Origin: 66-474 sp035281745
Lineage (GTDB): Bacteria; Pseudomonadota; Gammaproteobacteria; Xanthomonadales; Rhodanobacteraceae
Direction: 5' to 3'
Assembly (NCBI GenBank): GCA_035281745.1
Contig: DATEDI010000006.1
Location: 1-64,000 of the forward strand
DNA: 64,000 nucleotides
Part shown: positions 26,471 through 35,206 of the stretch, one piece after another
How positions within the stretch are numbered: position 1 is the stretch's first letter
Layout: each line of letters starts with the position of its first letter
Position numbers and translations under genes: made by a program
The notes under the pieces: model-generated
Database searches by the model: none
Seen by the model: only the letters and a program-made list of their open reading frames with translations
What the model was told of the DNA's origin: nothing

Positions 26471-28081
26471 TCACGCTTCCAGCCCCATCGGTGTTCGCAC
26501 GGGGGCGGTCAGCGTGATGCGGAAGCAACTGCCGCCGCCCGCGACCGGCACATATTCAAGGCTGGCCTGGTTGGCGTCGCACATCTGTTTGGCGAGGTAC
26601 AGGCCGAGGCCGGTGCCGTATTGATGGGTCGTGAAGAACGGCTCGAAAATCTGCGCGGCGACTTTGGGCGGAATGCCGGGGCCGCGGTCGATCACCTCCA
26701 GCAGCGGCGGGCCCGCGTCGCTGGCAAGCCGCGCGATCACCATCACGCGCGCGGGTTCGTCGGGCAGGCGCCCGTAACGCAAGGCGTTCTGCACCAGGTT
26801 CCACACCACTTGTTGCAGGTGTTGCGGGTCGGCCAGCGCTTCGACCGGGCGCGGATACAGCAGCGGGCGCAGGCTGTCGCGGCCGATGTCGTTGGCCTCC
26901 TTGTATTCGCCGATGAAACGCACCGCCCAGGTATTGAGATCCAGCGATTCGGGCCGCGAACGTTCGCGCCGCGACAATTGCAGGATATTCTCGATGATTT
27001 CGTTGACGCGTCCGCAGTGGTTGTTGATGATCTCGACCATGCGCTGGTCGGCGTCGCCGATCGCATCCGACTCGGCCAGCAGTTGCGCGGAATAGCGGAT
27101 GGCCGCGAGCGGATTCCGGATTTCGTGCGCGATCGACGCCGACAGCCGGCCCAGCGTGGTCAGCGTCAACTGCTCGGCGCGCTGCGACACCAGCGAAGTG
27201 TCATCAAGAAAGATCAGCACGTGCGAATCGTCGTGCGCGGACAGCCGCGTGAAGCGCGGGATGATTTCCGGCGCGCCTTCGGCCAGCGCCACGGCGGTGG
27301 CGTCGTGTTCATGGGCGGTGCGCCAGTGGTACAGGCGCCGTGAAAGCTCCGGCGCCACGGTGCCGAGGTCGCGCTGCTCGATGCCGGGATTGCCGACCAG
27401 CATCCACGCCGACTCGTTGATCTGCAGGATGTGGTTGCCTTCGTCGACCAGCAGCACGCCGGTTTTCATGCGGCGGATGATCAGGTCGTTGACCTGCGCC
27501 AGGTTCGCAAGATCGCTGCCGCGCTGCTCGGCCAGCGCCTCGCTGGCGCGCATCTGGCTGCCCATCGCGAAACAGAATGCCGCGATCGCGAAATAGAACA
27601 CACCGAACAGGCCGGCTTCCAGCAGCGGAGGTCCGATGTCGCCCGCGCCGTTCACCAGCAGCGCCTGCGCGATCATCGCCAGCGTCGCCAGTGTCGCGAA
27701 CAAGGCGCCGAGCCGTGGCGACAGCAGCAGCGCGGCCGCACCGACGTTGATCACCAGCATCGCGGCGATGCCGGTATGCGCTGCCGGAATGGTGAGGGCC
27801 ATCAGGAATGCCGCGACCACGTCCGCGGTCAGGAATGCGCTGGTGCTCGACACCAGCACGCGTGCGCCGCGCAGGTCGCGCACCAGCACCAGCACTCCGA
27901 ACGCCAGATACAGCAGCGCGGTGACGCGTGCGATCACCGGATCATGCAACGGCATCCAGACGAAGGCGACGCTGCCGAGCGACAGCGCCAGGTACACCAA
28001 TGCCTGGAATACTCGGTAAACGTCGAGCACGCGCAATTCGCGCCGGATGTGATCCACGCCGGGATTTTTTGCCTGTTGCAT
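26471..28081 (-). CDS. pilS: Sensor histidine kinase PilS
   Basis: This is the partner kinase of PilR, embedded in the inner membrane. It has 536 residues from the ATG giving MQQAKNPGVDHI (the frame is open to 28174). About six membrane helices fill residues 20-180. A PAS-like region (VNDLIIRRMKTGVLLVDEGNHILQIN) follows, then the H box ASIAHEIRNPLAAI and the N, G1 and G2 boxes (QNALRYG, DRGPGIPP, GTGLGLYLAK). pilR follows after 81 bp. The multi-helix sensor plus PAS layout fits PilS rather than NtrB. Confidence 0.86.
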   Translation of the reverse strand: MQQAKNPGVDHIRRELRVLDVYRVFQALVYLALSLGSVAFVWMPLHDPVIARVTALLYLAFGVLVLVRDLRGARVLVSSTSAFLTADVVAAFLMALTIPAAHTGIAAMLVINVGAAALLLSPRLGALFATLATLAMIAQALLVNGAGDIGPPLLEAGLFGVFYFAIAAFCFAMGSQMRASEALAEQRGSDLANLAQVNDLIIRRMKTGVLLVDEGNHILQINESAWMLVGNPGIEQRDLGTVAPELSRRLYHWRTAHEHDATAVALAEGAPEIIPRFTRLSAHDDSHVLIFLDDTSLVSQRAEQLTLTTLGRLSASIAHEIRNPLAAIRYSAQLLAESDAIGDADQRMVEIINNHCGRVNEIIENILQLSRRERSRPESLDLNTWAVRFIGEYKEANDIGRDSLRPLLYPRPVEALADPQHLQQVVWNLVQNALRYGRLPDEPARVMVIARLASDAGPPLLEVIDRGPGIPPKVAAQIFEPFFTTHQYGTGLGLYLAKQMCDANQASLEYVPVAGGGSCFRITLTAPVRTPMGLEA

Positions 28082-28244
28082 TGCCTGGGTCGTGACGGCC
28101 ACGCGCGGATCATGCTTCGCGCAGCGGCCTCGCACAAGACCTTTCGGCCCTCCGGCAGCCTCCGGAATTGTCAAAAATGGGGTCGGAGCGGCCCGAGATT
28201 GCGCGTCCGAGAGGTAGCCCGTTAAACTTGCCGGTCCTGCCCGT

Positions 28245-28320
28245 GCCGGAATAGCTCAGCTGGTAGAGCAACGCATTCGTAATGCGTGGGTCGGGGGTTC
28301 GATTCCCTCTTCCGGCACCA
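28245..28320 (+). tRNA. tRNA-Thr (anticodon CGT)
   Basis: The 76-nt cloverleaf has acceptor GCCGGAA/TTCCGGC, D-arm AGCTCAGCTGGTAGAGC, anticodon stem ACGCATT..AATGCGT with loop TTCGTAA (anticodon CGT), and T-arm GGGGGTTCGATTCCCTC. The CCA end is encoded. It closely resembles E. coli thrW. No integrase or att duplication is seen beside it. Confidence 0.97.
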
Positions 28321-28498
28321 ACCGTGTCCGTCTGCAAGCAACTGCAAGCCAAGTGTGGTGCGGCTTGCAGGCGCTGGTCGGGAAGAATGCAAAAGCTGCT
28401 CTCGTCATCATCAGCGTGCAGCACTGCCGTTGAACAGGCGCAGTCGCGGCGGTGCGCGCGGGTCGGGAATTGCCCAGTCCGCGCGTCGCGAGAATGTC

Positions 28499-29242
28499 AT
28501 GGTTGATGCAGCAGACGCCCGCGTGGTGCCGCTGGTGGGGATCGCTCGCCGGCTGGCGGCCGATGTCGCGAAGCTCGAACTGAGCACCCCCAGCCACGTT
28601 TACAATCCGCTGCAATACGCATGGAGCGGGCAGCGAACCTATCTCGAACGCTATGGCCGCAAGCGCGGCCGGGTGCTGCTGGTCGGGATGAACCCCGGGC
28701 CGTGGGGCATGGCGCAGACCGGGGTGCCGTTCGGCAGCGTGGCCGCGGTGCGCGAGTGGTTTGGTATCGAACCGCGACTGTCGCGACGACTGCCCGCGCA
28801 GCATCCGCGCTATCCGATCTTCGGCATGCGCTGCCATCGCGACGAAGGCAGCGGCCGGCGCCTGTGGGGCTGGGCCGGACAACGCTTCGGGACGCCCGGG
28901 CGTTTCTTCGAGCGTTTCTTCGTGTGGAATTATTGCCCGCTGTTGTTCCTGGCGCGCGACCGCAACCTCACGCCGTCCGGGCTGTCCGCCAGCGAAGCGC
29001 GGGCGCTGGCGCCGTTGTGCGATCGCGCATTGCTGGACGTGATCGATGCGTTGCAACCGATCGCAGTGGTCGGTATCGGACGCTACGCGGAACAGCGCGT
29101 GCAGAATCTTGTCGGCGAGCGCTTGCCGATCGGCTATCTTCCACATCCGAGTCCCGCCAGCCCCGCGGCCAACCGCGAGTGGGCTGCGCTGGCCGAACGC
29201 GCGCTGGCGCCATGGCTGCCGGTGAAACCGGACGCGTACTGA
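28499..29242 (+). CDS. SMUG-like uracil-DNA glycosylase
   Basis: This is a predicted base-excision repair enzyme that removes uracil or oxidised pyrimidines. It has 247 residues. The catalytic motif GMNPGPWGMAQTGVPFG near residue 64 and the second motif HPSPASPAANREW are characteristic of the SMUG family (UDG family 3). NYCPLLFL also fits. I chose the ATG at 28499 because the frame runs open into the tRNA upstream. It converges on the minus-strand gene whose stop is one base away. Confidence 0.85.
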   Translation: MVDAADARVVPLVGIARRLAADVAKLELSTPSHVYNPLQYAWSGQRTYLERYGRKRGRVLLVGMNPGPWGMAQTGVPFGSVAAVREWFGIEPRLSRRLPAQHPRYPIFGMRCHRDEGSGRRLWGWAGQRFGTPGRFFERFFVWNYCPLLFLARDRNLTPSGLSASEARALAPLCDRALLDVIDALQPIAVVGIGRYAEQRVQNLVGERLPIGYLPHPSPASPAANREWAALAERALAPWLPVKPDAY

Positions 29243-29243
29243 G

Positions 29244-29972
29244 TCAGTCATTGCGACGGACCAGTCGCATGTGCTGCGCGGCCAGCCAGTCTAGGAACCG
29301 ATCCGGATCGAGCAGGCGCGGGAACCCGGCGCTGCGTTGCAGGAAACCATTTTTCACTGCCAGGCCGCCCCAGGCATCCAGCAGCTCGTGGCGCACGCGG
29401 TAGGCACCGTCACGGAAGATTCCGATCGGGATGCAGCGGGCGTAGCGGCCAGAGCCGCGGCGCGTGCCGATCACGACCACGTCATCCGCGGGTACCGTCT
29501 GCCGTTGCGCGTGCACGTTGAGCGAAGGATCGACAAGTTCGATCGCCGACACGCTGCGTGCCACCGTCAGGTGTCCGACCAGCGCGTACACCAGCGTGCG
29601 CTCGCGGATGGCGCGAAGGCCCGCGTAGAACAGGACCATGTCGCCTCGCCCGAGCCGCGCGAGTTGCGCGGCTCGCCGCCCGTGGTCGCCGTAGGTGCAG
29701 TGCCCGAAATCGGGGTCGAGGTGCATGTTGCGGTCGCGCAGCGATGCGGGCAGCGGCGTACCCATGCGTGCGGGTCTCGTCGCCATTTGCGTATACGGGT
29801 GTTCCCATCCCGCGATCACCGGTTGCGTCTCCGGAATGCCGACGTACACGAATGCACCGGTGGTCGCATCGACCGGTGCATTGAAGCCGCCGCCGGGCGC
29901 GCTCTGGTCCGCGCCGACGCGCACCAGCAGGATGCGCCGGTCGCCATCGCCGGGCTGGCGTGTCGCGCGCAT
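29244..29972 (-). CDS. Probable nucleotide-modification-associated (Nmad3-like) protein
   Basis: The 242-residue protein starts RRILLVRVGADQSAPGGGFNAPVD and contains FVYVGIPET, LDPDFGHCTYGDHG, GDMVLFYAGLR and YALVGHL. I associate this pattern with the Nmad3 domain, proposed on genomic context to take part in DNA base modification. No biochemical role is established here. It lies 7 bp after the SDR gene on the same strand and converges on the SMUG-like glycosylase. The family call is from memory of motif patterns. Confidence 0.6.
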   Translation of the reverse strand: MRATRQPGDGDRRILLVRVGADQSAPGGGFNAPVDATTGAFVYVGIPETQPVIAGWEHPYTQMATRPARMGTPLPASLRDRNMHLDPDFGHCTYGDHGRRAAQLARLGRGDMVLFYAGLRAIRERTLVYALVGHLTVARSVSAIELVDPSLNVHAQRQTVPADDVVVIGTRRGSGRYARCIPIGIFRDGAYRVRHELLDAWGGLAVKNGFLQRSAGFPRLLDPDRFLDWLAAQHMRLVRRND

Positions 29973-29979
29973 CGCAGGC

Positions 29980-30744
29980 CTAGTCCTTCACCAGGCCGCC
30001 GTCCACCACCAGGTTCTGGCCGGTGACGGCGCGTGCCCATGGCGAGGCGAAGAACAACACCGCGTCGGCGAATTCTTCTGGGGTGGTGACGCGCCGCAGC
30101 GGCGTGTTGGCGGCGATCAGGTCGAACACCGCTTCCGGTGTCGCGCGGCTGGCATCTGTGGTCCGCAACAACCCGCCCGACACCATGTTGACGGTGATGC
30201 CGTCCGGCCCGAGCTCCGCCGACAAGGTGCGGGTCAAGGACAACAGCGCGGCTTTCGCGGCGGTGTAGTCGTGGTAGGGCACCACCGGGTTCTGGAACAG
30301 GTTGCTGCCGATGTTGACGATGCGTCCGAAGTGGGCTTGCCGCATTGTCGGGAGCGCGGCCTGGACGGTGTTGAGCGCGCCGCCCAGCGCGCCTTCGAGC
30401 TGGGCCGCGAATTCGCTCCAGCCGATGTCGTCCGCCTTGCTGCGCGCATCGCCGTTGAAGGAAAAGTCCGGCAGCGCGTTGTTGATGAGCGTGGTGACCG
30501 GTTGGCCGAAGCGGTGGGCGGCGGCCTTGAACATCGCGCCGACTTCATCGTGACGGGTGACGTCGGCCTGCAGCGCGACGGCGCGTTCCGGGCCGAGTTC
30601 CGCGGCGGCTGCCTCCGCAGATGCACGGCTGCGACGGTAGTTCAACACGACCTTCGCACCGGCCCGCGAGAACGCACTGGCGATTGCCACGCCGAGGCCG
30701 CGTCCGGCACCGGTGACCAGCACGATTTGATGTTCGAGTTGCAT
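29980..30744 (-). CDS. SDR family oxidoreductase (FabG-like)
   Basis: This is a Rossmann-fold NAD(P)H-dependent reductase/dehydrogenase of unknown substrate, 254 residues. The cofactor loop TGAGRGLG, NNA, catalytic Ser in NIGSN and Y-x-x-x-K in YTAAKAAL are intact. The C-terminus (FFASPWARAVTGQNLVVDGGLVKD) is the classical SDR end. R after NY (NYRRSR) favours NADPH. The start at 30744 is preceded by an AAGGCAGG site. It likely forms a two-gene unit with the Nmad3-like gene. Confidence 0.85.
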   Translation of the reverse strand: MQLEHQIVLVTGAGRGLGVAIASAFSRAGAKVVLNYRRSRASAEAAAAELGPERAVALQADVTRHDEVGAMFKAAAHRFGQPVTTLINNALPDFSFNGDARSKADDIGWSEFAAQLEGALGGALNTVQAALPTMRQAHFGRIVNIGSNLFQNPVVPYHDYTAAKAALLSLTRTLSAELGPDGITVNMVSGGLLRTTDASRATPEAVFDLIAANTPLRRVTTPEEFADAVLFFASPWARAVTGQNLVVDGGLVKD

Positions 30745-30910
30745 GGCGCCTGCCTTCGTTGCGACAACCAACCAATGTACTGCGTGGAAGCGACGAGGCG
30801 TTGACGCGGATCAGCAGTCGGGAATGCAGTGCAGTTCGCGCAGCGCACCTGCGACCGGCAATGCAGAAGCGTATGATCGAAGAGGAACCGACAGCCCATG
30901 GAGGACCGAC

Positions 30911-31228
30911 ATGCTGGTTGCATTTTCGCTATGGCCGAGCGGTGGGCCGGCCGGCGATTCGGGCCACGACGCGGTTGCGGCGGCCGTCCAGGTCGTTCGC
31001 GATTCCGGTCTGCCGAACCGCACCGACGCGATGTTCACGACGATCGAAGGCGAGTGGGACAAGATCTTCGATGTCATCCATCGCGCGAGCGATGCCGCGC
31101 TGGCGTTTGGAACGCGGGTGGACCTGGTGCTGAAGGCGGACATCCGTCCCGGCCACACACACGAGATCGAAGGCAAGGTCACGCGCTTGGAGCAGGCGCT
31201 GGCCACGCGCCACGCGTCGGCGCGGTGA
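30911..31228 (+). CDS. DUF77 / MTH1187-type thiamine-binding protein
   Basis: A 105-residue single-domain protein with the ferredoxin-like layout of the MTH1187/YkoF family. It has MLVAFSLWP, VVRDSGLPNRTDAMFTTIEGEWDKIFDVIHRA and VLKADIRPG. Family members bind thiamine or a related pyrimidine; the role in this cell is unknown. A GGAGG site stands 5 bases before the ATG. Confidence 0.85.
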   Translation: MLVAFSLWPSGGPAGDSGHDAVAAAVQVVRDSGLPNRTDAMFTTIEGEWDKIFDVIHRASDAALAFGTRVDLVLKADIRPGHTHEIEGKVTRLEQALATRHASAR

Positions 31229-31302
31229 CAGGGGTTCGATCGTGCGCCGCACTCGCGCCTGAAGGACGGATGCCGCGGTTCGACCGCTGACGGGAGATTG
31301 CC

Positions 31303-31464
31303 ATGCCGGAACAGCCCGATGCATTTCGCGCGGAACTCTCCGCGCTCCGGGACGAAGTGGAACGGTTGCGGCGCGAGCTTGCCGAACTGCGCGAATACAT
31401 CGGCGAGGTGCCCTGCATGGAGTGCGGCATCACCAGCTTCGAGGAGTGGCAGAAGGACCGCTGA
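31303..31464 (+). CDS. Small coiled-coil protein with a CMEC motif
   Basis: This 53-residue frame (MPEQPDAFRAELSALRDEVE...) has a good GGGAG ribosome-binding site. The first 33 residues form a strongly charged heptad-rich helix, and the tail carries CMECG, a CxxC pair that could bind a metal. I do not recognise a family. It lies between the DUF77 gene and azurin on the same strand. Codon use and the ribosome-binding site make it a credible gene, but with no relative in view the call stays tentative. Confidence 0.55.
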   Translation: MPEQPDAFRAELSALRDEVERLRRELAELREYIGEVPCMECGITSFEEWQKDR

Positions 31465-31604
31465 CCATTGGGCACGGATGCGTTGGCGCGAGTGTCCGCC
31501 GGGATCTGACGTTGGTGGAAATCGCGCGCCGCGAAATGGGCTGCCGCGCATCACGGCACAGGACAGCTGCGAGCCATGATGCCGGTCAAGGCGTCGCCCG
31601 CCAG

Positions 31605-31616
31605 TTGTCCGGACAA
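31605..31616. promoter_or_regulatory. TTGTCCGGACAA palindrome before azurin
   Basis: This perfect 12-bp inverted repeat lies 34 bp upstream of the azurin start. It could be an operator. Its TGTCC/GGACA arms resemble those of the palindrome at 40221-40234, with a different centre. Confidence 0.3.
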
Positions 31617-31649
31617 TGCCGGCTCCAATCCGAACAAGGAAATCCTCCC

Positions 31650-32102
31650 ATGTTGCTCCGTGTGCTTGTGCTTGCCACCCTCTCGCTGTTTGCCGCACCG
31701 CTATGGGCGGCGAATTGTGCGACCACCGTGGAAGCCAACGACGCCATGCAGTTCAACGTCTCCAACATCAACGTGCCGCAGAGTTGCAAGACATTCGCCG
31801 TCACCCTCAAGCACACCGGCAAGTTGCCGCGCAACGCGATGGGTCACGACTGGGTGCTCACCGCCGCCGGTGACAAGGCTGGCGTGGATGCGGACGCTCT
31901 CAAGGCAGGGCTCGACAACAACTACATCAAGCCGGGCGACACCCGCGTCCTCGCGCACACCAAGGTCATCGGTGGCGGCGAAACCGCTTCAGTCACCTTC
32001 AAGCCTTCGCTGTTGAAGCCGGGCAACTCGTACGTGTTCTTCTGTTCGTTCCCCGGGCATTCGACGATCATGCATGGCATGGTCACGCTTACCAAGAACT
32101 AG
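31650..32102 (+). CDS. azu: Azurin (periplasmic blue copper protein)
   Basis: Azurin is a type 1 copper electron carrier in the periplasm. It has 150 residues with a Sec signal peptide (about 1-20, cleavage after PLWA). The mature part begins ANCATTVEAND. The copper ligands are intact: His in MGHDW, and Cys, His and Met in FFCSFPGHSTIMHG with the C-x4-H-x3-M spacing of azurin. The conserved NNYIKPGD segment is also present. An AAGGA site precedes the ATG. It appears to be a single gene. Confidence 0.96.
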   Translation: MLLRVLVLATLSLFAAPLWAANCATTVEANDAMQFNVSNINVPQSCKTFAVTLKHTGKLPRNAMGHDWVLTAAGDKAGVDADALKAGLDNNYIKPGDTRVLAHTKVIGGGETASVTFKPSLLKPGNSYVFFCSFPGHSTIMHGMVTLTKN

Positions 32103-32186
32103 ACCGCTCAAGTACGGATGGGGCCCGGCCGGGACGCAGTTCGGCCGGCCGGGCATCGGCCGCGGCGGGTCGCACCCGCGTGCTCA

Positions 32187-33356
32187 TCATCCGGGTGTGG
32201 CGAACACTTTCCTCAGGTAGGCCAGGTAAGCGGGATCGGTGCACAGCGTCTTGGCCGGATCGTCGCTGATCTTGGCGACCGCCTGGCCGTTGCAACGCGT
32301 CATCTTGATGATCATGTCGGGCGGTGCGAGTCCGAGATCGTTGGTGAGGCGCGTGCCGATCCCGAAAGCGGTTTGCGCGCGAGCATGGAAATGCCGGTGG
32401 ATGCGGATGGCGTCGGCCATGTCGAGGCCATCCGTGAATACCAGCGTCTTGGTCGAAGGGTCCACGCGCATCTGCCGATAGTGGTCGATGATCCGTTCGC
32501 CCCAATGGATCGGATCGCCCGAATCGTGGCGCACGCCGTCGAACAGCTTGCAGAAGTAGCGGTCGAAGTCGCGCAGGAAGGCATCGAGTCCGATTACGTC
32601 GGTAAGTACGATCCCGAGGTCGCCCCGGTATTCCTGCGCCCACGACTCGAGCGCGAAGCGCTGGCTGTCGACGAGCCGCGGGCCGAGCGCTTGGCATGCC
32701 TGCAGGAACTCATGGCCCATCGTGCCGATCGGATTCAACCCGAGTTCCATCGCGAACAGGACGTTGCTGGTGCCGCCAAGGCTCTGCGGCAGCGCTGCCG
32801 CCAGCCGCTTGATCACGCTGCGTTGCCATGCGCGCGAGAAGCGGCGGCGCGTGCCGAATTCCGCAAAACGGAAATCGGTGTCGTTCCCGAGCGCCTGGAC
32901 TTGGCGGATCTTGTTTTCCAGCCGCTCCGTTCCCGTTTGCAATGTTTCGCTGTCGTTTCCCGACGCGGCAGCATGCAATTCGCTCACGATCGCGAGTACT
33001 GGCACCTCGAACAGGATCGTGTGCAGCCACGGACCCTTGATCGTGATCTGCAGTGTCCCGTCGTCTTCGGTGACCTGCACATACTCTTCCTGCAGGCGGA
33101 AGATCTTGAGGATGTCGACGAAGTCGGGTTTGAGAAACCGCAGGGTTCGCAGATATTCGATTTCCCGCTCGCGGAACTGCAGCCGGCAGAGCGCGCCGAT
33201 TTCGCGCCGCAGGTCCGCGGCGGATACCTGCAATGTGGTGCCACGCGTGCGGCAGCGAAAACCGTATTCGACCTCGGCGACGGGAAAGCGATGCAGCACC
33301 GCCTGCATCATGGTGAACTTGTAGAGGTCGGTATCCAGCAGCGATTCGATGATCAT
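32187..33356 (-). CDS. pncB: Nicotinate phosphoribosyltransferase
   Basis: PncB salvages nicotinate into NAD synthesis using PRPP and ATP. It has 389 residues, near the E. coli length. It begins MIIESLLDTDLYKFTMMQAV, with VEYGFRCR, FRFAEFGTRRRFS, GTSNVLFA, MGHEFLQA, DVIGLDAFLRDFD, RHDSGDP and LVFTDGLDM all as expected. It stands alone on the minus strand between azurin and a periplasmic protein. Confidence 0.95.
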   Translation of the reverse strand: MIIESLLDTDLYKFTMMQAVLHRFPVAEVEYGFRCRTRGTTLQVSAADLRREIGALCRLQFREREIEYLRTLRFLKPDFVDILKIFRLQEEYVQVTEDDGTLQITIKGPWLHTILFEVPVLAIVSELHAAASGNDSETLQTGTERLENKIRQVQALGNDTDFRFAEFGTRRRFSRAWQRSVIKRLAAALPQSLGGTSNVLFAMELGLNPIGTMGHEFLQACQALGPRLVDSQRFALESWAQEYRGDLGIVLTDVIGLDAFLRDFDRYFCKLFDGVRHDSGDPIHWGERIIDHYRQMRVDPSTKTLVFTDGLDMADAIRIHRHFHARAQTAFGIGTRLTNDLGLAPPDMIIKMTRCNGQAVAKISDDPAKTLCTDPAYLAYLRKVFATPG

Positions 33357-33485
33357 CGGCAGTGAATGGCTCTCCCCGGATCAGCCCATGCAGCTGATGC
33401 TAGCGGCGGGATGCTCACGGGCATACACCGCCGCAAACTTCCGCCCGCGCGGACGGCGCGCCGGCCCACGTCGCAGGCTGGCGAT

Positions 33486-33947
33486 TCAGTCGGCGGCAGC
33501 TTCCGGGAATCCGGGATCGTCGAACTGCCGCGCGTACTGGTCGAGCGCTTTGCGCATTCCGGCGATCGCGTCGAACCGTTGCGGGTCGGCCTTCAGCGCG
33601 CTGGCGTCCTGCAATAGCGGTCCGATGATGTGATGCAGCGCCTCGTCCGCGTCCGGCGGCAGCTTGCAGTTGACGATGATGGTGTTGACGTGGCCGGTGA
33701 CCTGGTCGGCCAGTCGCGCCGCCAACTCGGGGGTGATGTGGTCGTGCTCGCGATCACCGAGCCTGAGTACCACGCCGTGGATCTCGCGCATCTGCCGGCG
33801 CAGGGTCGCATCAGTGGCGTACCGCTGCGCGGACGTCGCGGTCGTCGATGCGGTGGGGGCCGTGTGCGCGTGCTGCTGCGCCAGCGCGGATGCCGCGGGT
33901 GCGCCGAGCAGTGCGACCAATGCGAGCGAAAGAATCGTGGGGCGCAT
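33486..33947 (-). CDS. Periplasmic small helical protein (DnrO-like)
   Basis: A 153-residue protein with a Sec signal peptide (about 1-23, ending SALAQQ), then a short His/Thr/Ala-rich stretch and a helical domain. The latter contains TGHVNTIIVNCKLPPDADEALHHIIGPLLQDASALKAD and ALDQYARQFDDP. I recall similar proteins in Xanthomonadaceae annotated as DnrO protein; no function is established. The frame is open to 34022, but the ATG at 33947 gives the signal peptide. Confidence 0.65.
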   Translation of the reverse strand: MRPTILSLALVALLGAPAASALAQQHAHTAPTASTTATSAQRYATDATLRRQMREIHGVVLRLGDREHDHITPELAARLADQVTGHVNTIIVNCKLPPDADEALHHIIGPLLQDASALKADPQRFDAIAGMRKALDQYARQFDDPGFPEAAAD

Positions 33948-33963
33948 GGGATTGCCTGTTGGA

Positions 33964-34335
33964 TCATGGATGGATGCCGCAGTATCCCCGGACCGCCTGC
34001 GGCGCGGCTTGACCGGCGTCACCTCGGAGCGCGTCTCCAGCGGCGGGGCGCGATCGGTTCATGGGACGTTGGCAACGGAGGCTGCGGCGCGGGTGCAATG
34101 CGGCCCGCGCACCCCCGGCCGACGAACGCGCGACGGTGACGCTGCCGCCGTGCAACGCGGCGACTGCTCACGCGATCGACAGGCCGAGGCCGTTGCCGCG
34201 ACTTTGCCGCCGCGCGGAGCGTTCGCCAACCCGTGCGAGCCGGTGCTCCGGAAAGCCGGGTCCGTCGTCCTCGACCGCGATTTCCATGCCGTCGGGTTGC
34301 CGGCCGACGGTCACCCCAAGGCAACCGTGCAACCG
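33964..34335 (-). pseudogene. Remnant of a sensor histidine kinase C-terminus
   Basis: Read on the minus strand from 34335, one frame gives MEIAVEDDGPGFPEHRL (G1 box) and SRGNGLGLSIA (G2 box), then an in-frame TGA at 34168-34170, then AVAALHGGSVTVARSSAGGARAA, the usual end of a HATPase domain. The upstream dimerisation and sensor parts are missing. From 34336 to 34488 I find no readable continuation. This is a decayed 3' end of a two-component kinase gene. Confidence 0.7.
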
Positions 34336-34488
34336 CAGACTGGAGCGCCGCCGAAGCGCCTTGCATCGACTTCCGCAAATGCGTCGTCGAAATCTTCTTG
34401 TTGCGAAGCCGATTTGCCGGGCACATCCGGATATCTCGAGCGCCCGCTTGTCCGCCCTCGTTTCAGCCGCGCAGAATGTGCTGCGCCA

Positions 34489-35034
34489 TCACACGCCCGG
34501 CAGCATGCGCTGCAGTACCCGATCACGGCGGATGAAGTAGTGGTACAACGCCGCGGCAACATGCAGGCCCACCAACGGAAGAATGCCGTATTCCGCGATC
34601 AGCGTATGGATGTCGCCGGTCCAGCGCCAGCTTGCGTCGTGGGTGGCGACCAACTGCGGCACGCGCACGAGCCCGAAGAACGTAATCGGCATGCCGCGGT
34701 ACGACGCGTTGATCCAGCCGAGCAGCGGCACCACGAGCAGCAGCAGGTACAGCAGCCAGTGGATGGCGCGTGCCGAGCGCGTTTGCCATGGCGGGACGCC
34801 CGCTTCCGGCGCGGGTTCGCCATGGATGGTCCGCCAGATCAGGCGCACGACGATGACGCCGAGTATCAGCACGCCGATCGAAAAATGCAGGCTGATCAGC
34901 GTGGTCACCGGCGTGTTGCGGCCGATGTGCGGCATTGTCCACCCGACGATGTATTGCGCGATCAGCAGCGCGAGGATGAGCCAGTGCAGAGCGATCGCGG
35001 TGCGCGTGTAGCGGCCCTGCGTACTGATGACCAT
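34489..35034 (-). CDS. Cytochrome b561 family protein
   Basis: This is a di-heme membrane cytochrome b of the bacterial CybB type, 181 residues with four membrane helices. Candidate heme ligands are His in ALHWLIL, SLHFSIG, AIHWLLY and GLHVAAALYHYF. It probably passes electrons between quinol and another acceptor. A GGAGGG site precedes the ATG at 35034. It lies between two gene remnants, suggesting a rearranged neighbourhood. Confidence 0.88.
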   Translation of the reverse strand: MVISTQGRYTRTAIALHWLILALLIAQYIVGWTMPHIGRNTPVTTLISLHFSIGVLILGVIVVRLIWRTIHGEPAPEAGVPPWQTRSARAIHWLLYLLLLVVPLLGWINASYRGMPITFFGLVRVPQLVATHDASWRWTGDIHTLIAEYGILPLVGLHVAAALYHYFIRRDRVLQRMLPGV

Positions 35035-35206
35035 GATTCCCTCCTGTGGGTGTTGCAGCGTTTCGGCTCGCCACAAACTCTACAACAGCCGATCGCCCGA
35101 TCGGATGCGCCGCAAAAAGCGATACAAATGGATATCGTGGGGATGGGGCGGCATCGTAACGTTCCGGTGGAGGTGGCTGGACCGGCCCACTGGTACGCGA
35201 CAACGC

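Noticed and set aside
25232..27343. 703-codon plus-strand open frame
   Set aside because: Antisense to pilR and pilS, both with complete domain sets; shadow composition.
28245..28320. tRNA-Thr as an integration site for an island
   Set aside because: No integrase and no repeated tRNA 3' end were seen downstream; the neighbouring genes look native in composition.
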